NCBI GenBank assembly: GCA_027405735.1
Contig: JAPEHQ010000011.1
Coordinates: 1,240,001-1,304,000, forward strand
Direction: 5' to 3'
Source of the DNA: Mucor racemosus
Taxonomy: Eukaryota; Mucoromycota; Mucoromycetes; Mucorales; Mucoraceae
Length of the DNA stretch: 64,000 bases
Of the stretch, positions 1-10,934 are shown piece by piece. Position 1 is the first letter of the stretch. The number at the start of each line of letters is the position of its first letter. Below the pieces are notes generated by a model, which was given only the letters and a program-made list of their open reading frames with translations, had not been told where the DNA came from and made no database searches. The translations under genes were made by a program, and so were the position numbers.

Positions 1-1212
1 GGTATGGGGGACTCTAAACATGTCATGTTATTTTCAATGCAAGATTTGGAAATGTTGCATTTATCTCTTCCTAATCTAAAAAGATTAGATTTGATTGATT
101 CTGTTCGTTTAATCGAGCCAAACATTAATGATGACAGCGAGCAAGAAATACCTGCACGAACCACAAGATCAACGAAACTTACAAAACTAAATTTATCTGT
201 ATTAATTGATAAATATGCTATTCATCAATGGCTCGGCTACTTTAGTCATAAATACCCCCAGTTGACAGATTTAACGCTATTGTTATCTTCTCCCTATCAA
301 ATCCCTCGGCAACAGGTGGCACTAGAAAATCAAGAAAAACAAGCCTTGGCATCTTTTATTAATAAACTATTACTACTAAAAAAGCTTGTGATCGACAAAA
401 GTATGTCCAAATTATACCTCGGTGACACTACTATTTCATCGAATAACAAATATTTAAACCAGCTACAACTTGGATTATGGGGAGACAATGTAGAAACTAC
501 AAACAAAGCTTTGCAGTGTGTTACAGTGAACCCCATTATAATCAACAGTATTTCCTATCTTTGCATTCCTTTATGGAGTTCCGAGAACTCGATTGATTTT
601 TCTGTTTTGAACAATTTACACGGATTAACTCATTTGGAATTGATCGACAAATCTGGCCAGCAACAAAAACAAATTAGTAATGATACAGTTTTCTCTGATG
701 AGAGGAATTCTGGATACCCAATCGATATTATTTTGAAATCTTGCTCTAATTTAGTAAGCCTAAAACTAAACAATGGTCAAATTATAGCAAACACACATCA
801 ACAAGAGGTACAACCTCACAAACATTTGAAATCTGTAAGAATGGACCATGTGAAAATGAACGAAACCAACGATTTATTTTACTATTTATCAGCAGCATGT
901 CCAAATTTAACCAATATATTTCTCAGAAGATGCACATCTGAAAACTTTGATCTAGTCATGCCCAATTTAAAATTAACTCAAGTTGTCTTGTCAGAATTGA
1001 AACAGTATCCAGATCAACAACTTGATCATTTAACCCTACTTCAACAACAACAAGACTCTAAATCAAAAACAGACATTAGATTATATAAATCCTGTCAATA
1101 TCAACAAACATTTCGACCCTACATTCGCAGACTAAAAAGAATGCAGAATTCGCACATTTATCTTCAATGTCAATCTGTTGATCAATTGATATTCAATGGG
1201 TGTAGAATATAA
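1..1212 (+). CDS. F-box/LRR-like protein, 3' part (5' end outside window)
   Basis: The frame is open at the left edge and runs to a TAA at 1210-1212, so this is the C-terminal part (about 403 residues) of a longer protein. The first visible Met is at position 4 but nothing marks it as the true start. The sequence has irregular leucine-rich repeats such as LEMLHLSLPNLKRLDLID near the start, then LTHLELIDKS and CPNLTNIFLRRC. This is the pattern of the large F-box/LRR families of mucoralean fungi, whose N-terminal F-box recruits Skp1 for SCF ubiquitin ligases. The F-box itself is not visible here, so the family assignment is inference. No membrane segment or catalytic motif is seen. The gene is convergent with uL24m; the stop codons are 73 bp apart. 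Confidence 0.6.
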   Translation, partial: GMGDSKHVMLFSMQDLEMLHLSLPNLKRLDLIDSVRLIEPNINDDSEQEIPARTTRSTKLTKLNLSVLIDKYAIHQWLGYFSHKYPQLTDLTLLLSSPYQIPRQQVALENQEKQALASFINKLLLLKKLVIDKSMSKLYLGDTTISSNNKYLNQLQLGLWGDNVETTNKALQCVTVNPIIINSISYLCIPLWSSENSIDFSVLNNLHGLTHLELIDKSGQQQKQISNDTVFSDERNSGYPIDIILKSCSNLVSLKLNNGQIIANTHQQEVQPHKHLKSVRMDHVKMNETNDLFYYLSAACPNLTNIFLRRCTSENFDLVMPNLKLTQVVLSELKQYPDQQLDHLTLLQQQQDSKSKTDIRLYKSCQYQQTFRPYIRRLKRMQNSHIYLQCQSVDQLIFNGCRI

Positions 1213-1285
1213 GAAAACTTTTTATCTATTTTTTATTAAAATAACTGTACATTTTTTTTTTGTGAGTGTGAGTTTGTGCTTTTCT

Positions 1286-2039
1286 TTACGCTTCGGTATT
1301 TGATGCTGTTTCTGCTGATGTTGAAGATAAATCCATGACAAATTTCTTCTTGTAAGGATTTCTGAGTTCTTTGACAAGATCTTGAGGGAAAGGAGGTTGT
1401 GTGAAATCTGGCTTATAGGTAACTTCCAACACATCATCTGCAGCAGTTGAGAAATTCTCTTCTAAACTTTGATCATTGTATTTTCTGACAGGTTTGGGGA
1501 TTTCAATATCGGTTCCCTTAACAAATCTAGACCAACGTGAAACGATACGACCATCTTCTAAAGTGTTGGTTGTTTTGCGACGTTCGATACGAGTAGGCAT
1601 TCTATAATACACCCACATATTGTTAAACTATTGCACACACAAAAAAAAGAAAATGAAAAAGAAAATGAACTTACTGTGTATCAGGGTGAAGTAACATAAC
1701 ATTAGAATAATGAATAGGCAATTCTTTTCTCATGACACCCTCAGGAGCACCAGGTTGCATTGGGACATGCTTCTTGGCCTATAAATGCACAATTAAAACA
1801 AAACCCTAATCACATATTATATCTGATATACTTGCCAATTTCTTTCCTTCAACAATAACAGTATTGTTTGAACGGTTTACAGATTTAATTTCACCAATGG
1901 TATCTTTATCTTTACCAGCAATGATGGCAACCTTATCACCGGTAATAATGTTCCAATGAGTGATTTTCTCCTTGGGATTCATCCATTGTGGTCTAGGAAA
2001 CACACGAGAACTAACACCTTGTGCCTTGAAACGATGCAT
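1286..2039 (-). CDS. Mitochondrial large-subunit ribosomal protein uL24m
   Basis: Three exons on the minus strand: 2039-1836, 1778-1675 and 1601-1286, giving 207 residues. Residues about 35-68 form a KOW motif (GDKVAIIAGKDKDTIGEIK then VIVEGKKL), the core of the L24 family, which binds rRNA early in assembly of the large subunit. The basic N-terminus before the KOW motif and the long C-terminal extension fit the mitochondrial form. Exon 2 encodes HVPMQPGAPEGVMRKELP; exon 3 starts inside the Gln codon before MPTRIERRK. Intron 2 (1674-1602) is GTAAGT...TATAG. Intron 1 is unusual: the best reading is a GC-AG intron (donor GCAAGT at 1835, acceptor TATAG), or else a GT donor at 1831 with an acceptor 6 nt further on. 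Both keep frame and differ by one residue. Convergent with the F-box/LRR gene. Confidence 0.88.
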
Positions 2040-3554
2040 ATTTCTAATTTACGTTATAAAATAAAAAGAGAAGGGGAAAATATTTTATTTTATTTGACAT
2101 GGAAACCGTTTTTTGATGCAAGGGCGGGGGAGGCGTTAAACTCAGGCCCCCTCTTTCTTGTGACTAGGATAAAAACCTTGTACAAAGATATCATTCAACT
2201 TCATCAATATTTCTTACTATTCTTCGACGTAAACAAAAATGGACATTGCTCATAATCACTTTTAATAATAAGTTTTTTATTAAAAAAATATCACAGTAAA
2301 TTAGAGTGCTTTTTTATTCAGCTCAAGTAGTTTTGGCATTGTAAGCTAGCTTATAGCTACTTGTAATAACTCTTTAAAACATCAAACAATTGAAAGAGAA
2401 AGGGCGGTAATCAGAGAAAAAAGCGGAGCCCAAAAAGTTACATTCCATTTTCTTTTGTAATTTTTTTTTTAGAAAAATCAGATCTCCAACTTTTTGTCAG
2501 AAGGCATCATGTAAATATGGGTTAAAATATATTCTAATAGAACTGGCTGCTGCAATTACAATTATGCTATTATTATATTTTCAAGTAATTTTTGTGCTGA
2601 GATATGGCTATTCGAAAATTTTCGAAAATCGTAGAAAATCCAATATAACTTTTGATTTCTTTAAATAAATCTTGATTACAACAGTAATCGAAGTTGCGTA
2701 ATAAAATTGTAAGCACATGAATTAGTAATTACTTGAAATGCCATCTCTTTTTTTTCAGATATTGAAATTCGAAAATCACTAAAACAACGCTCATATCTTT
2801 ATTACCTCTTCAACCAAGTTAGTAAAGCAAAATAGTGCTTTAATCAAATTTAAAGACAACTATAGCAGATACAGTTTGGTTTTTAGTTTCTCAAAAGATA
2901 ATCATTTTTGATAGAGTAACGAAGATCATAAAATGTAGCCATGTTTTTTGACCTCAACCCTCATCAAATTTTGGCAGTTTTGAATAGTTCATCAACTTTT
3001 TTTGCAAAAAAATTACACTGAAAGTAAGATCAAACGATTTGAATTTTGTAGGGCTACAACTCATATTTAATCAGCTACAGCTCGTTACTATATGATTTGT
3101 TACATAAATTTGAAATTGCCGCTTTTATTCTTTGACTTTTTTGCATTCTACAGCTTAAAGCATATTTAAACACCGCTTTGTGAGGTTCAGCTAAAGCTTG
3201 TTTTGATGCAAGGATTACCTATTTTCTTTATAAAAAATTAAGATTTCTTTGTAGAACAAAATATACGCAGATCAACATTTGTAAGCTCTATTATATTCAC
3301 ATTAAAAAGTTGATATACTAATAACGATGATTACAGAATTTATGATTTTTGCCTGCTGCCCGGCGTGATAATCTAACTTGCCATTAATTTTCGTATCATA
3401 AATATCAAGTATTTCAATGTTACACTCAAGATCGAAATAGACCCCAATTTGTACATATTATGTTCTAGAGATTTAAAAATTTATTGATAAATAATAGAGA
3501 TAATAAGCAAAAAATCAAGGGTGTGTGTGTGTGGGGGGGGTATACTAATAAATA
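2040..3554. other. Gene-free AT-rich spacer
   Basis: About 1.5 kb between the 5' end of uL24m and the 3' end of the LRR gene. No ORF here looks coding. The right end holds a GT-rich run followed by a G run near 3520-3540. Short A/T runs are common. I found no convincing match to the repeat families further right. Confidence 0.6.
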
Positions 3555-5564
3555 TTATTGATGATGAACACAAATGACAGATTTCGATTGTTCTTTTGGC
3601 AAACATTGAGACCAACATTGAGTAGAGCAAAATCTTACCCTTCTTACGACAGCAGGGTGCCCACCAAAGCTCTTGATTTGAACAGAAGTAACCCATTCGT
3701 TGACAAAGGGTCCCTGACAATAGCTACAAGAGCGGCATTTATTTCTTCCTCCAGAGATATCCTGTGCTAGATGAAGTGGTAGCCAATCCAGTGGTACATC
3801 AATTTCATGTCGAAGGATAGTCCTTGTTGCAATTTCTCGAAGTGAATGCAAAAGCTTTGTCTCGGTTGGTAGAGGTGATTCCCTTGGAAAATCTACAAGC
3901 ACATATTGCGAGGACGTTGTCGTTGAATCTTGTACGATAGTGGATCGAGAAGTACCTATCAAATGATGTTCAGTGATAGGTGGTCGAATAAGAGGTCGAG
4001 AACCATCAATATTGAGTTGTTGCGCATGGTAGGAAAGTTCTTGATCAATAGAAGCATCCTCATCTTGATGAGGGTGTAATAAATGAAAGGGTGGAGTAGT
4101 ATTAATATCATCAGAAGGATTTGCTGGTGCTGTTACGGAAGGAATAACAGATTGAGGAGGAGATGATGGAGGTGGAGAAATAATAGGAGGGGATGATGAT
4201 AATGATACAGATGTTGAAGATGTTGTTGCAGATGATGCTGAAGAAGCTGATGATGATGGTACAGGTGGGAAATAAGAATTGATCAAAGCAGATGATGAAG
4301 AGGACGATGATGCTGATGATGACTTGACTGGTAAACAACCCATACCTCTTGGGCCACATTGTTCACGTGAAATTGTGGAATGAGAGATGGAGGGAGAAGC
4401 AACAGGTGATGAACGAGGTACACCACGTCTAGTCATTTGCTTTAAAATTTGAGCATAAGCATCTTGACTTGATTGTCTTTGATCACAATGACCAGGCCTT
4501 GTGAGAGGATTACCAGTAATAAGTAAAGTAGCAGATTGCATCCTTTCCAGAATTTCAGCAGGCATAATACACAACAAATTTTCACTGATATCTAATAGTT
4601 CCAACTTTCTTAAATTAACTAAATCTGCTGGTAGACTTGTAAGGTGATTTTTTGATAGATTGAGGGATTTTAACTGATAACAATGAGCGATTGATTTTGG
4701 TATAAAGTCTAATTGATTACTACAAACATTCAATATTTGTAAAGTTTGTATCTCCAAATCATGTGGGAGCAATCGGAGCTGATTGTAGGACACATCTAAC
4801 TCTTCTAACACAGGCATTTCTGTGATACTATCGGGCAATTGGACTAACCGGTTACCTCCATAAACAGAACCCAACTGTAAATGACGCATTTTGACCCAAA
4901 AATCTAATCTACTGGGTAAAGATTCTATAGCGTTTGCAGCAATTCGAAAAGTAACAAGATTTGGTAAAAATCTAGGCATGTCTTCTGGTATAGCTTTGAT
5001 TTGATTTTGAGATAAAGTCAATACTTGCAAATCTTTTAAAGAAAATAATTCATTTGGTATATCTGTTAATTGATTTGAAGTAGCATTCAATATACGTAAA
5101 TGAGTTAATTGACCTATTTGGCCCGGTAAGCGAGTCAATTTGTTTCTGGATATATCTAATTCCACAAGTGTTGTATATTGATTATTGGTTGAAAATGTGG
5201 ATTTCAAGTAGGGAATAAGTGAAGGTAAGAGTAAAGTATCTAATTCTTGAGCTAATTGACTTGTTTCCATGCCTCTTCTTCTCAACATGACGATACCAGC
5301 AGTAGATGATGTTACATCTTGTCGATTTTGCTTTGGCTCTAAATAAACTTGACCAGTGTTATTCTGTGATTTCTTTCTTTTTATAGGTTTCTTGACATGA
5401 AATCCTAATGGTGCTAGTGAAGGATCATCAATACAAGATTCAATGTCGATCAATACAGGCTGATTATGTTGAGGTAAGAAATATTGCAAAGGCGGTTGCT
5501 TTTCTGGTGGTAAAACGCCTGTTAATATTTTGCCTTCTAATAAATTGGGTATGTTGATAGGCAT
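3555..5564 (-). CDS. Leucine-rich repeat protein with Cys-rich C-terminal motif
   Basis: A single-exon protein of 669 residues. Residues about 130-365 hold roughly ten short LRRs of the 23-residue cytosolic type (LxxLxxLDISxNxLxxLPxxI), for example LTRLPGQIGQLTHLRILNA and LEELDVSYNQLRLLPHDL. These form a protein-binding solenoid. Residues about 375-500 are low-complexity Ser/Pro. The C-terminal 60 residues carry a cysteine cluster (CRSCSYCQG, then about 28 residues later RFCSTQCW) that looks like a zinc-binding site. The Met at 5564 is followed by a non-repeat N-terminus (MPINIPNLLEGK), and no in-frame upstream Met is offered. No kinase, GTPase or membrane domain is present. The exact function is not recognisable; a scaffold or signalling role is inference from the repeat type. 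Confidence 0.82.
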   Translation of the reverse strand: MPINIPNLLEGKILTGVLPPEKQPPLQYFLPQHNQPVLIDIESCIDDPSLAPLGFHVKKPIKRKKSQNNTGQVYLEPKQNRQDVTSSTAGIVMLRRRGMETSQLAQELDTLLLPSLIPYLKSTFSTNNQYTTLVELDISRNKLTRLPGQIGQLTHLRILNATSNQLTDIPNELFSLKDLQVLTLSQNQIKAIPEDMPRFLPNLVTFRIAANAIESLPSRLDFWVKMRHLQLGSVYGGNRLVQLPDSITEMPVLEELDVSYNQLRLLPHDLEIQTLQILNVCSNQLDFIPKSIAHCYQLKSLNLSKNHLTSLPADLVNLRKLELLDISENLLCIMPAEILERMQSATLLITGNPLTRPGHCDQRQSSQDAYAQILKQMTRRGVPRSSPVASPSISHSTISREQCGPRGMGCLPVKSSSASSSSSSSALINSYFPPVPSSSASSASSATTSSTSVSLSSSPPIISPPPSSPPQSVIPSVTAPANPSDDINTTPPFHLLHPHQDEDASIDQELSYHAQQLNIDGSRPLIRPPITEHHLIGTSRSTIVQDSTTTSSQYVLVDFPRESPLPTETKLLHSLREIATRTILRHEIDVPLDWLPLHLAQDISGGRNKCRSCSYCQGPFVNEWVTSVQIKSFGGHPAVVRRVRFCSTQCWSQCLPKEQSKSVICVHHQ

Positions 5565-6167
5565 ATTATGTGAATAAATATAGATGAAAAAGAGATTAGA
5601 TGTATACAGAGCAAGAAAAAAAAGTTTTTATCTGATTCGGTCTGCGCGCAACCACATGTTTAACCCCCTAAACTTTCTATTATCTGATCCTTAATTAAAA
5701 CAAGATCTTAAAATTTATAGTTAAAATAAAAGAGATAAGATATAGTTTTTTAGAAATTTAATCTCTATTTTATAATAAATATTTTGACACTTATAAAAGA
5801 CAAAGTAATCATAAAAACAAACCTTCATAACAAATTGACATTTGGTTGATAATTGATTACAAGCCATTGTGTTTATCAGATTGAGATACAGACTCAAAAT
5901 CTACATGTAAACAAATAAAATTCAAGGGTCATCTACCCACTTTAACTGGTTCAGTTTCAACCGGTAGCATCGTGTAACTAAACAAATAAGATTTGATCCA
6001 ATTAAACCCATCATCCTTAATAAAATAACAAGGCATGATTATATTGAATTTACAATATAAATAAAATGGTGAATTTTATACAGCGTGACATATATGCATG
6101 TCTATATGTAATATTATGTTATTTTAATGGAGGTTTATATCACAAGATGATGCTTGTTATTACCAGC
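5565..6167. other. Spacer upstream of LRR gene
   Basis: About 600 bp of AT-rich sequence without a convincing ORF or repeat. It should hold the promoter of the minus-strand LRR gene, but I see no clear TATA box at a sensible distance from 5564. Confidence 0.5.
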
Positions 6168-7029
6168 CTAACAAGAAGGGCCTTTAGTGGCAAATGATGA
6201 TGGTTCTGTATCACACACTGTATAAGTTTCTCCTTCATCGTTTGGAGGATCTAAACATACCCAAAGCTTCATCGCAAATAGTAGCTGAATAAAGTGCACC
6301 ATTACCGTATGGTCTTTGGCTACAAATAGTAACCATGTAATTATCTTTTTCTTCTCCAGGTGAGCAAAGGGTAGTTCCACACATTACCACATCACTACAA
6401 TCCTCTCTAGTACAAATTTATGAATCACACAAAGTGTCTTCATCATCAGTCGTCGTATCTGATTCGCAATCGCTACTATCTTCACTTTTGCTTTCTTCTT
6501 CTGAATTGCAATCATTACTACTATCATCGTCTGGTGTGCTTTCATCTGGAACACTATTATTGGAAATGTCTGTGCTATCAGTATCAGAATTACTGTCGCT
6601 TTCAACTTCAGAACTTCTGCTGATTTCATTATCAGAACCAATATCAAATCCAATAGTACGAAAAGTTGTACTGCTTGATTCAGAAATACCTGGTCATTCA
6701 CTCTCGGAATCCGATGTAATAATGAGAGGAACAATAAGGGGCTAAGTAATAAGAGGATCGGTAATAGACCATGCACTAGTGCCACACATCGTAACATTTT
6801 CCGAGGGAATCTCATCACCTGAGTAAGTGGTAGAGCCACACATAGTAATAGTATTCCGGCTAGTACTGTCGCAAGGAAACCCACCACAAATAGACAATGT
6901 AATATCACCAGTTTCAATGGATTCGCAAGTAGCTGTATTGCACATAGTGATAGAGCACTCAATAATACCGTAAATTATAATTGGACATTCGCTGGTACCA
7001 TACATAGTGAGGATATTTGTTAAATTAGG
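6168..7029 (-). pseudogene. Broken Cys- and Ser/Asp-rich gene, unknown function
   Basis: One minus-strand frame stays protein-like for about 285 codons but is cut by three in-frame stops (TAA 6742-6744, TGA 6694-6696, TAA 6418-6420) and a frameshift near 6260. Its last part then ends at a TAG at 6168-6170. The first part repeats a short unit around a cysteine (ITMCNTATC, ITMCGSTTYSG, VTMCGTSAW); the middle is acidic Ser/Asp/Glu-rich; the end returns to Cys units (VVMCGTTLCSPGEE). At 7029 the frame meets a splice acceptor (GCTTTCAG) with a perfect TACTAAC branch site at 7053-7059, so an upstream exon once existed. I do not recognise the family. A secreted or wall-associated protein is a guess from composition only. 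Confidence 0.6.
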
Positions 7030-7059
7030 CTGAAAGCATTATTTTTGTCGTAGTTAGTA

Positions 7060-8840
7060 CATTTCCAGTTAGACTTTTGGACCAACTTAATGCATGGCAT
7101 TAATGATGATCCATTATTTATAACAGTGCATTTCTTCGTAATAACTTTTATGAGTTTTGTAGGTACAGAACCTTCCTTTCGCTTCGAAAAATTGAAAGCG
7201 CGTTTTTTTTTTGTCTACTCGTTATTGAAACTTTTAAAACCACAACAATTACTAATGATGCGCCATAAAGTTTTTAAAGCATTCAATCAAGATGCTGCCC
7301 CAAAACCCTATTCAGAATTTAGGAATAACGTCAGAGGGGCATGATATTTACAGATGGAATCTGTGTAACTGCATCCAGATTAGAGGATTTTCAATATAAA
7401 TTAAAGTAAAATATCATTATTTACTTATTCGGTGGCGCAATGGATGAATCAAAGTATAGAGATATAACTATGTTATACAAAATATATCTTTGACTAAGCA
7501 TATTTCTACTGAAATCATCAAAAAAGCAGTATTTTTTAAAGAATTGTTTTATGCACTTTTTGCATAAATTTGAAGCTCAAATTCCGTCGAAATTATTTCT
7601 TACATCAAGCACCTTCTTGCTAAAATTTTATCTCAAATTTTTGGGATGATGAAAAACATGATCATGGTCGACCTCTCAACCCTTACAGATATAGGGAAAA
7701 TTCGGTTCAAATCGCTTAATCGACATTTTGACCCCGAAAACGGGATTTTTTATTATACCTTTCCTAAGCTCAAAATAATCGAAATTCTTCGTAGCTTTAC
7801 ATGGAAGCGTTTATTTGGCTCTTAATTATTCCTAAAATAGACTTTTATGCATAAAACCGTTATTTTTACTTTTCAAAATTGCACAATATTTTTGGTGAAC
7901 AAAATTCCAATAGATAGTACCATTCGACGCAGAATTCAAAGATGTAACTATAATTATTAATAAGTCATGTCAGTTTACATAGTATTCTGTTGAGGAATTT
8001 GTAAAAAAAGCGATAGAATTTTCGAAAATGGCATTTTTGGATGATCTGGCGATCAGGATTTTCATCGGAATTTGAAAACGATTTTCCTGTTGCAAAATCA
8101 TGCTCTCAAATGTTGAAATAACTTTAATAAAGTAAATTATTATCTACTTGGTAAAGCAAATAAAAACGAGAGAATTAACTATATATATTGTACCGTAAGT
8201 TTGTAAAGTGTAATAATAAATAAAATGAATCTAAGAGTAAAATAAAATTCTTTAAACTTTTTTTTTTGATTGATGGCTGAGAATTGAAATATCTGTTGCA
8301 GAAATGACAAGCCCTTCAAGAAGAATTATTCCTAATATCTAAATTTTTACAAAGCCAATATATTGCTACAAATAAATATTTACAAAAAAACTAGTATAAA
8401 TGACATTTTAGAATATTCATTTTTGATTTTGCAAAAGGGTATAGTATCTAAATAGCAAGAGTCTGAAGATAGATTTCTACACTCGTCATAATAGTGTATA
8501 TCCTGCAAAATGAAGTTCATTTGAATTCTCTTAAAATGGTCTAAAGATTTATAATAAACAGCATTCTTGTTATTGTTTCTTCCATACAAATTAGTACCAT
8601 TATCTACTCTTATCCGAAAAAAGCTTGTATAAATCTGAAAAAAATGGTTGTTTTTGTGTAGCAAAAGAAAACGCAAGAGCCATGAATGGTAATAAATATC
8701 AGCCTGACATGTTCCAATGAGGAGGATTACACGAAATGGACTCTCAATTACTATCCAATGAACTGCAATCAAGTGGAATTCACTTTTATATTAGATTTTT
8801 CAAAGGAAATTTTTTATCGCCTGTTTCTGTTTGATTATCC
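7060..8840. other. AT-rich spacer, no gene recognised
   Basis: About 1.8 kb, including whatever remains of the 5' part of the broken gene at its left end. ORFs on both strands are short and AT-driven. I see no TIR, LTR or RNA gene. Confidence 0.5.
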
Positions 8841-8867
8841 CTCTCTCTCTCTCTCTCTCTTTCTCTC
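8841..8867 (+). repeat. CT microsatellite in SRP receptor leader
   Basis: A nearly pure pyrimidine run (CT dinucleotides, one TT interruption) that ends 4 bp before the start codon at 8872. Pyrimidine-rich tracts just upstream of fungal starts are common near transcription start sites. This also explains why an upstream Met at 8686 in the same frame is not used. Confidence 0.7.
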
Positions 8868-8871
8868 AATA

Positions 8872-10879
8872 ATGCTCGATTTATTCACAATTTTAACAAA
8901 AGGTGGTTTTGTGTTATGGCAAAAGACATTTGCACCCATCAACGGTTCTCCAGTTGAAGATTTGATTCGTAATGTTCTTATCGAAGAACGCGCAGGTACA
9001 GATTCTTATTTCAAAGAAAACTATGCTTTAAAATGGACTTTTGCCAATGAGCTCGACTTGGTCTTTGTCGTTGCCTATCAAAAGATTTTACAATTAAACT
9101 ATATCGATGAACTTTTGGAAACTGTAAAGCGAATGTTCTTGGAGACCAACAAAGAAGTGATTGCTCAAGGTCAACTCGTGGATGGCGAATACAGTTCATT
9201 TGGCCCCATTTTCGATAAACTTTTGCAACAAATCGAAGAGAAATATTCTTCTCAAAATCGTCAACGTGCTCCAAGAAAGTTTGAAAATACCAAGAAATTT
9301 GAAAACTCATTAAAGGGATCTCAAGCACAAAACAGTAAGATGATGTGTTTTATTTTGATATCGAAAAAAAAAAGAAGCTAAACAGGTTTTATTTGTAGTG
9401 GGTGCACTTCCCGTGATAAATACAAATGCAGTAGACGAGGATGAAATCACAAAAAACATCAAGGCACTTAAATTACAAGGAAGCCCTAGAGTAGGTGGTA
9501 GAGGCCGTAAAGGCAAATCTAACAAATCAACACCTGTTGCTTCTCCTAGCATGAATGATGATACAACTCAAAAAAAGAAGAAATCACAAAAACAAGCTCG
9601 TGTTTGGGATGGTCAAATAGCAAAGGGTGAAATGGAAGCACTTGACTTTAGTAACAATAAATCCAACAACAACAATGACGATGATGATGAAGATGCTGAC
9701 ACAGAGGCAATTGCAGCTCAATTTGTAGATGAATCCAAGCTTGGTCAAAAGAATGAAAAGGGTATTTACGAGGTACAAGATGTGTTGCAAGAAGATGACG
9801 AAGAATTGGACTTTGATGACGATGAGGATGATGATTTGAGTAAAAAGGTTGAAAAGGGTACTTCATCTGGTTTGTTCTCTTATTTTAAATCGTTTACTGG
9901 TCAAAGAGAAATGACAGCAGAGACATTGGATCCTGTCATTGCAACCATTAAAGAACATTTGATTACACAAAATGTTGCTACCGATATTGCTGAACATCTT
10001 TGTCAAAGTGTTAGAACCAGTTTGTTGGGAAAGAAGCTTGGTAGTTTTGAGAGAATCTCTACTGCTGTCAGAAATAGCATGGAAACTGCATTGAAGCGCA
10101 TTTTGACACCCAAGACATCTTTAGATATCTTGAGAGATATTCAGCAAGCTAAATCAGAAAAGAGACCTTATACAATGTGTTTTATTGGTGTCAATGGTGT
10201 TGGCAAGGTAAATATATCGCGTGTAGCTGTCAAATATAGCAAATAACTGACATTTACCAACTTGTAGTCTACTAACCTCAGTAAAGTTTGCTTTTGGTTG
10301 CTCCAAAATAACTATAAAATTTTGATTGCTGCTTGTGATACTTTCCGTAGTGGTGCTGTTGAACAATTACGTGTTCATGCTCGTAATCTTCGTGCTCTTC
10401 AAACAAGTGGTGGTGGTATTGTAGAGTTATTTGAGCGTGGCTATGGTAAAGATTCAGCTGGTATTGCTAAAGATGCAATCAACTATGCTGCTGTCAATAG
10501 TTTCGATGTTGTGTTGATTGATACAGCTGGTCGTATGCAAGATAATGAACCTTTGATGAGAGCTTTGTCTAAATTAGTCTCTGTAAATCAACCTGACAAG
10601 ATTATCTTTGTTGGTGAAGCATTAGTTGGTAATGAAGCTGTAGATCAGCTTACTAAGTTTAACCAAGCATTGAAAGATTTCTCTGGTTTACAAAATCCTC
10701 GACACATTGATGGTATGATTTTGACTAAATTCGATACTATTGACGATAAAGTGGGTGCAGCTCTTTCGATGACTTATATCACCGGTCAGCCTATTTATTT
10801 CGTTGGAACTGGTCAAACTTATACCGATCTTAAAAATTTAAAGGTTTCTCATGTTGTGCATAGTTTACTGAAAAAATAA
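8872..10879 (+). CDS. SRP101: Signal recognition particle receptor subunit alpha
   Basis: Three exons: 8872-9334, 9399-10207 and 10268-10879; 627 residues, the usual length. This is the ER-membrane GTPase that docks the ribosome-bound SRP and hands the nascent chain to the translocon. The N-terminal SRX domain ([17 protein letters not shown]) binds the beta subunit. A charged Asp/Glu/Lys linker follows at about residues 190-290, then the NG domain: P-loop GVNGVGKST (joined across intron 2), [32 protein letters not shown] and the closing GTGQTYTDL. Intron 1 (64 nt) and intron 2 (60 nt) have GTAAGA and GTAAAT donors. The start is the Met after the CT tract, matching the conserved SRX opening. 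Convergent with GET2, stops 55 bp apart. Confidence 0.96.
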
Positions 10880-10934
10880 TTACATCCATTTTACATATAA
10901 ATACACACATTTTTTTTATTACACATTTTTTTTT

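Noticed and set aside
6384..6962. 192-codon Leu/Ile/Val-rich ORF that looks like a membrane protein
   Set aside because: It is a shifted frame of the Ser/Asp/Cys-rich broken gene; the repeat units and splice acceptor belong to the other frame.
8380..8772. 130-codon ORF on the minus strand near the SRP receptor
   Set aside because: No recognisable domain, overlaps the leader of the SRP receptor gene, Ile/Phe/Tyr/Asn-rich as expected from AT-rich DNA.
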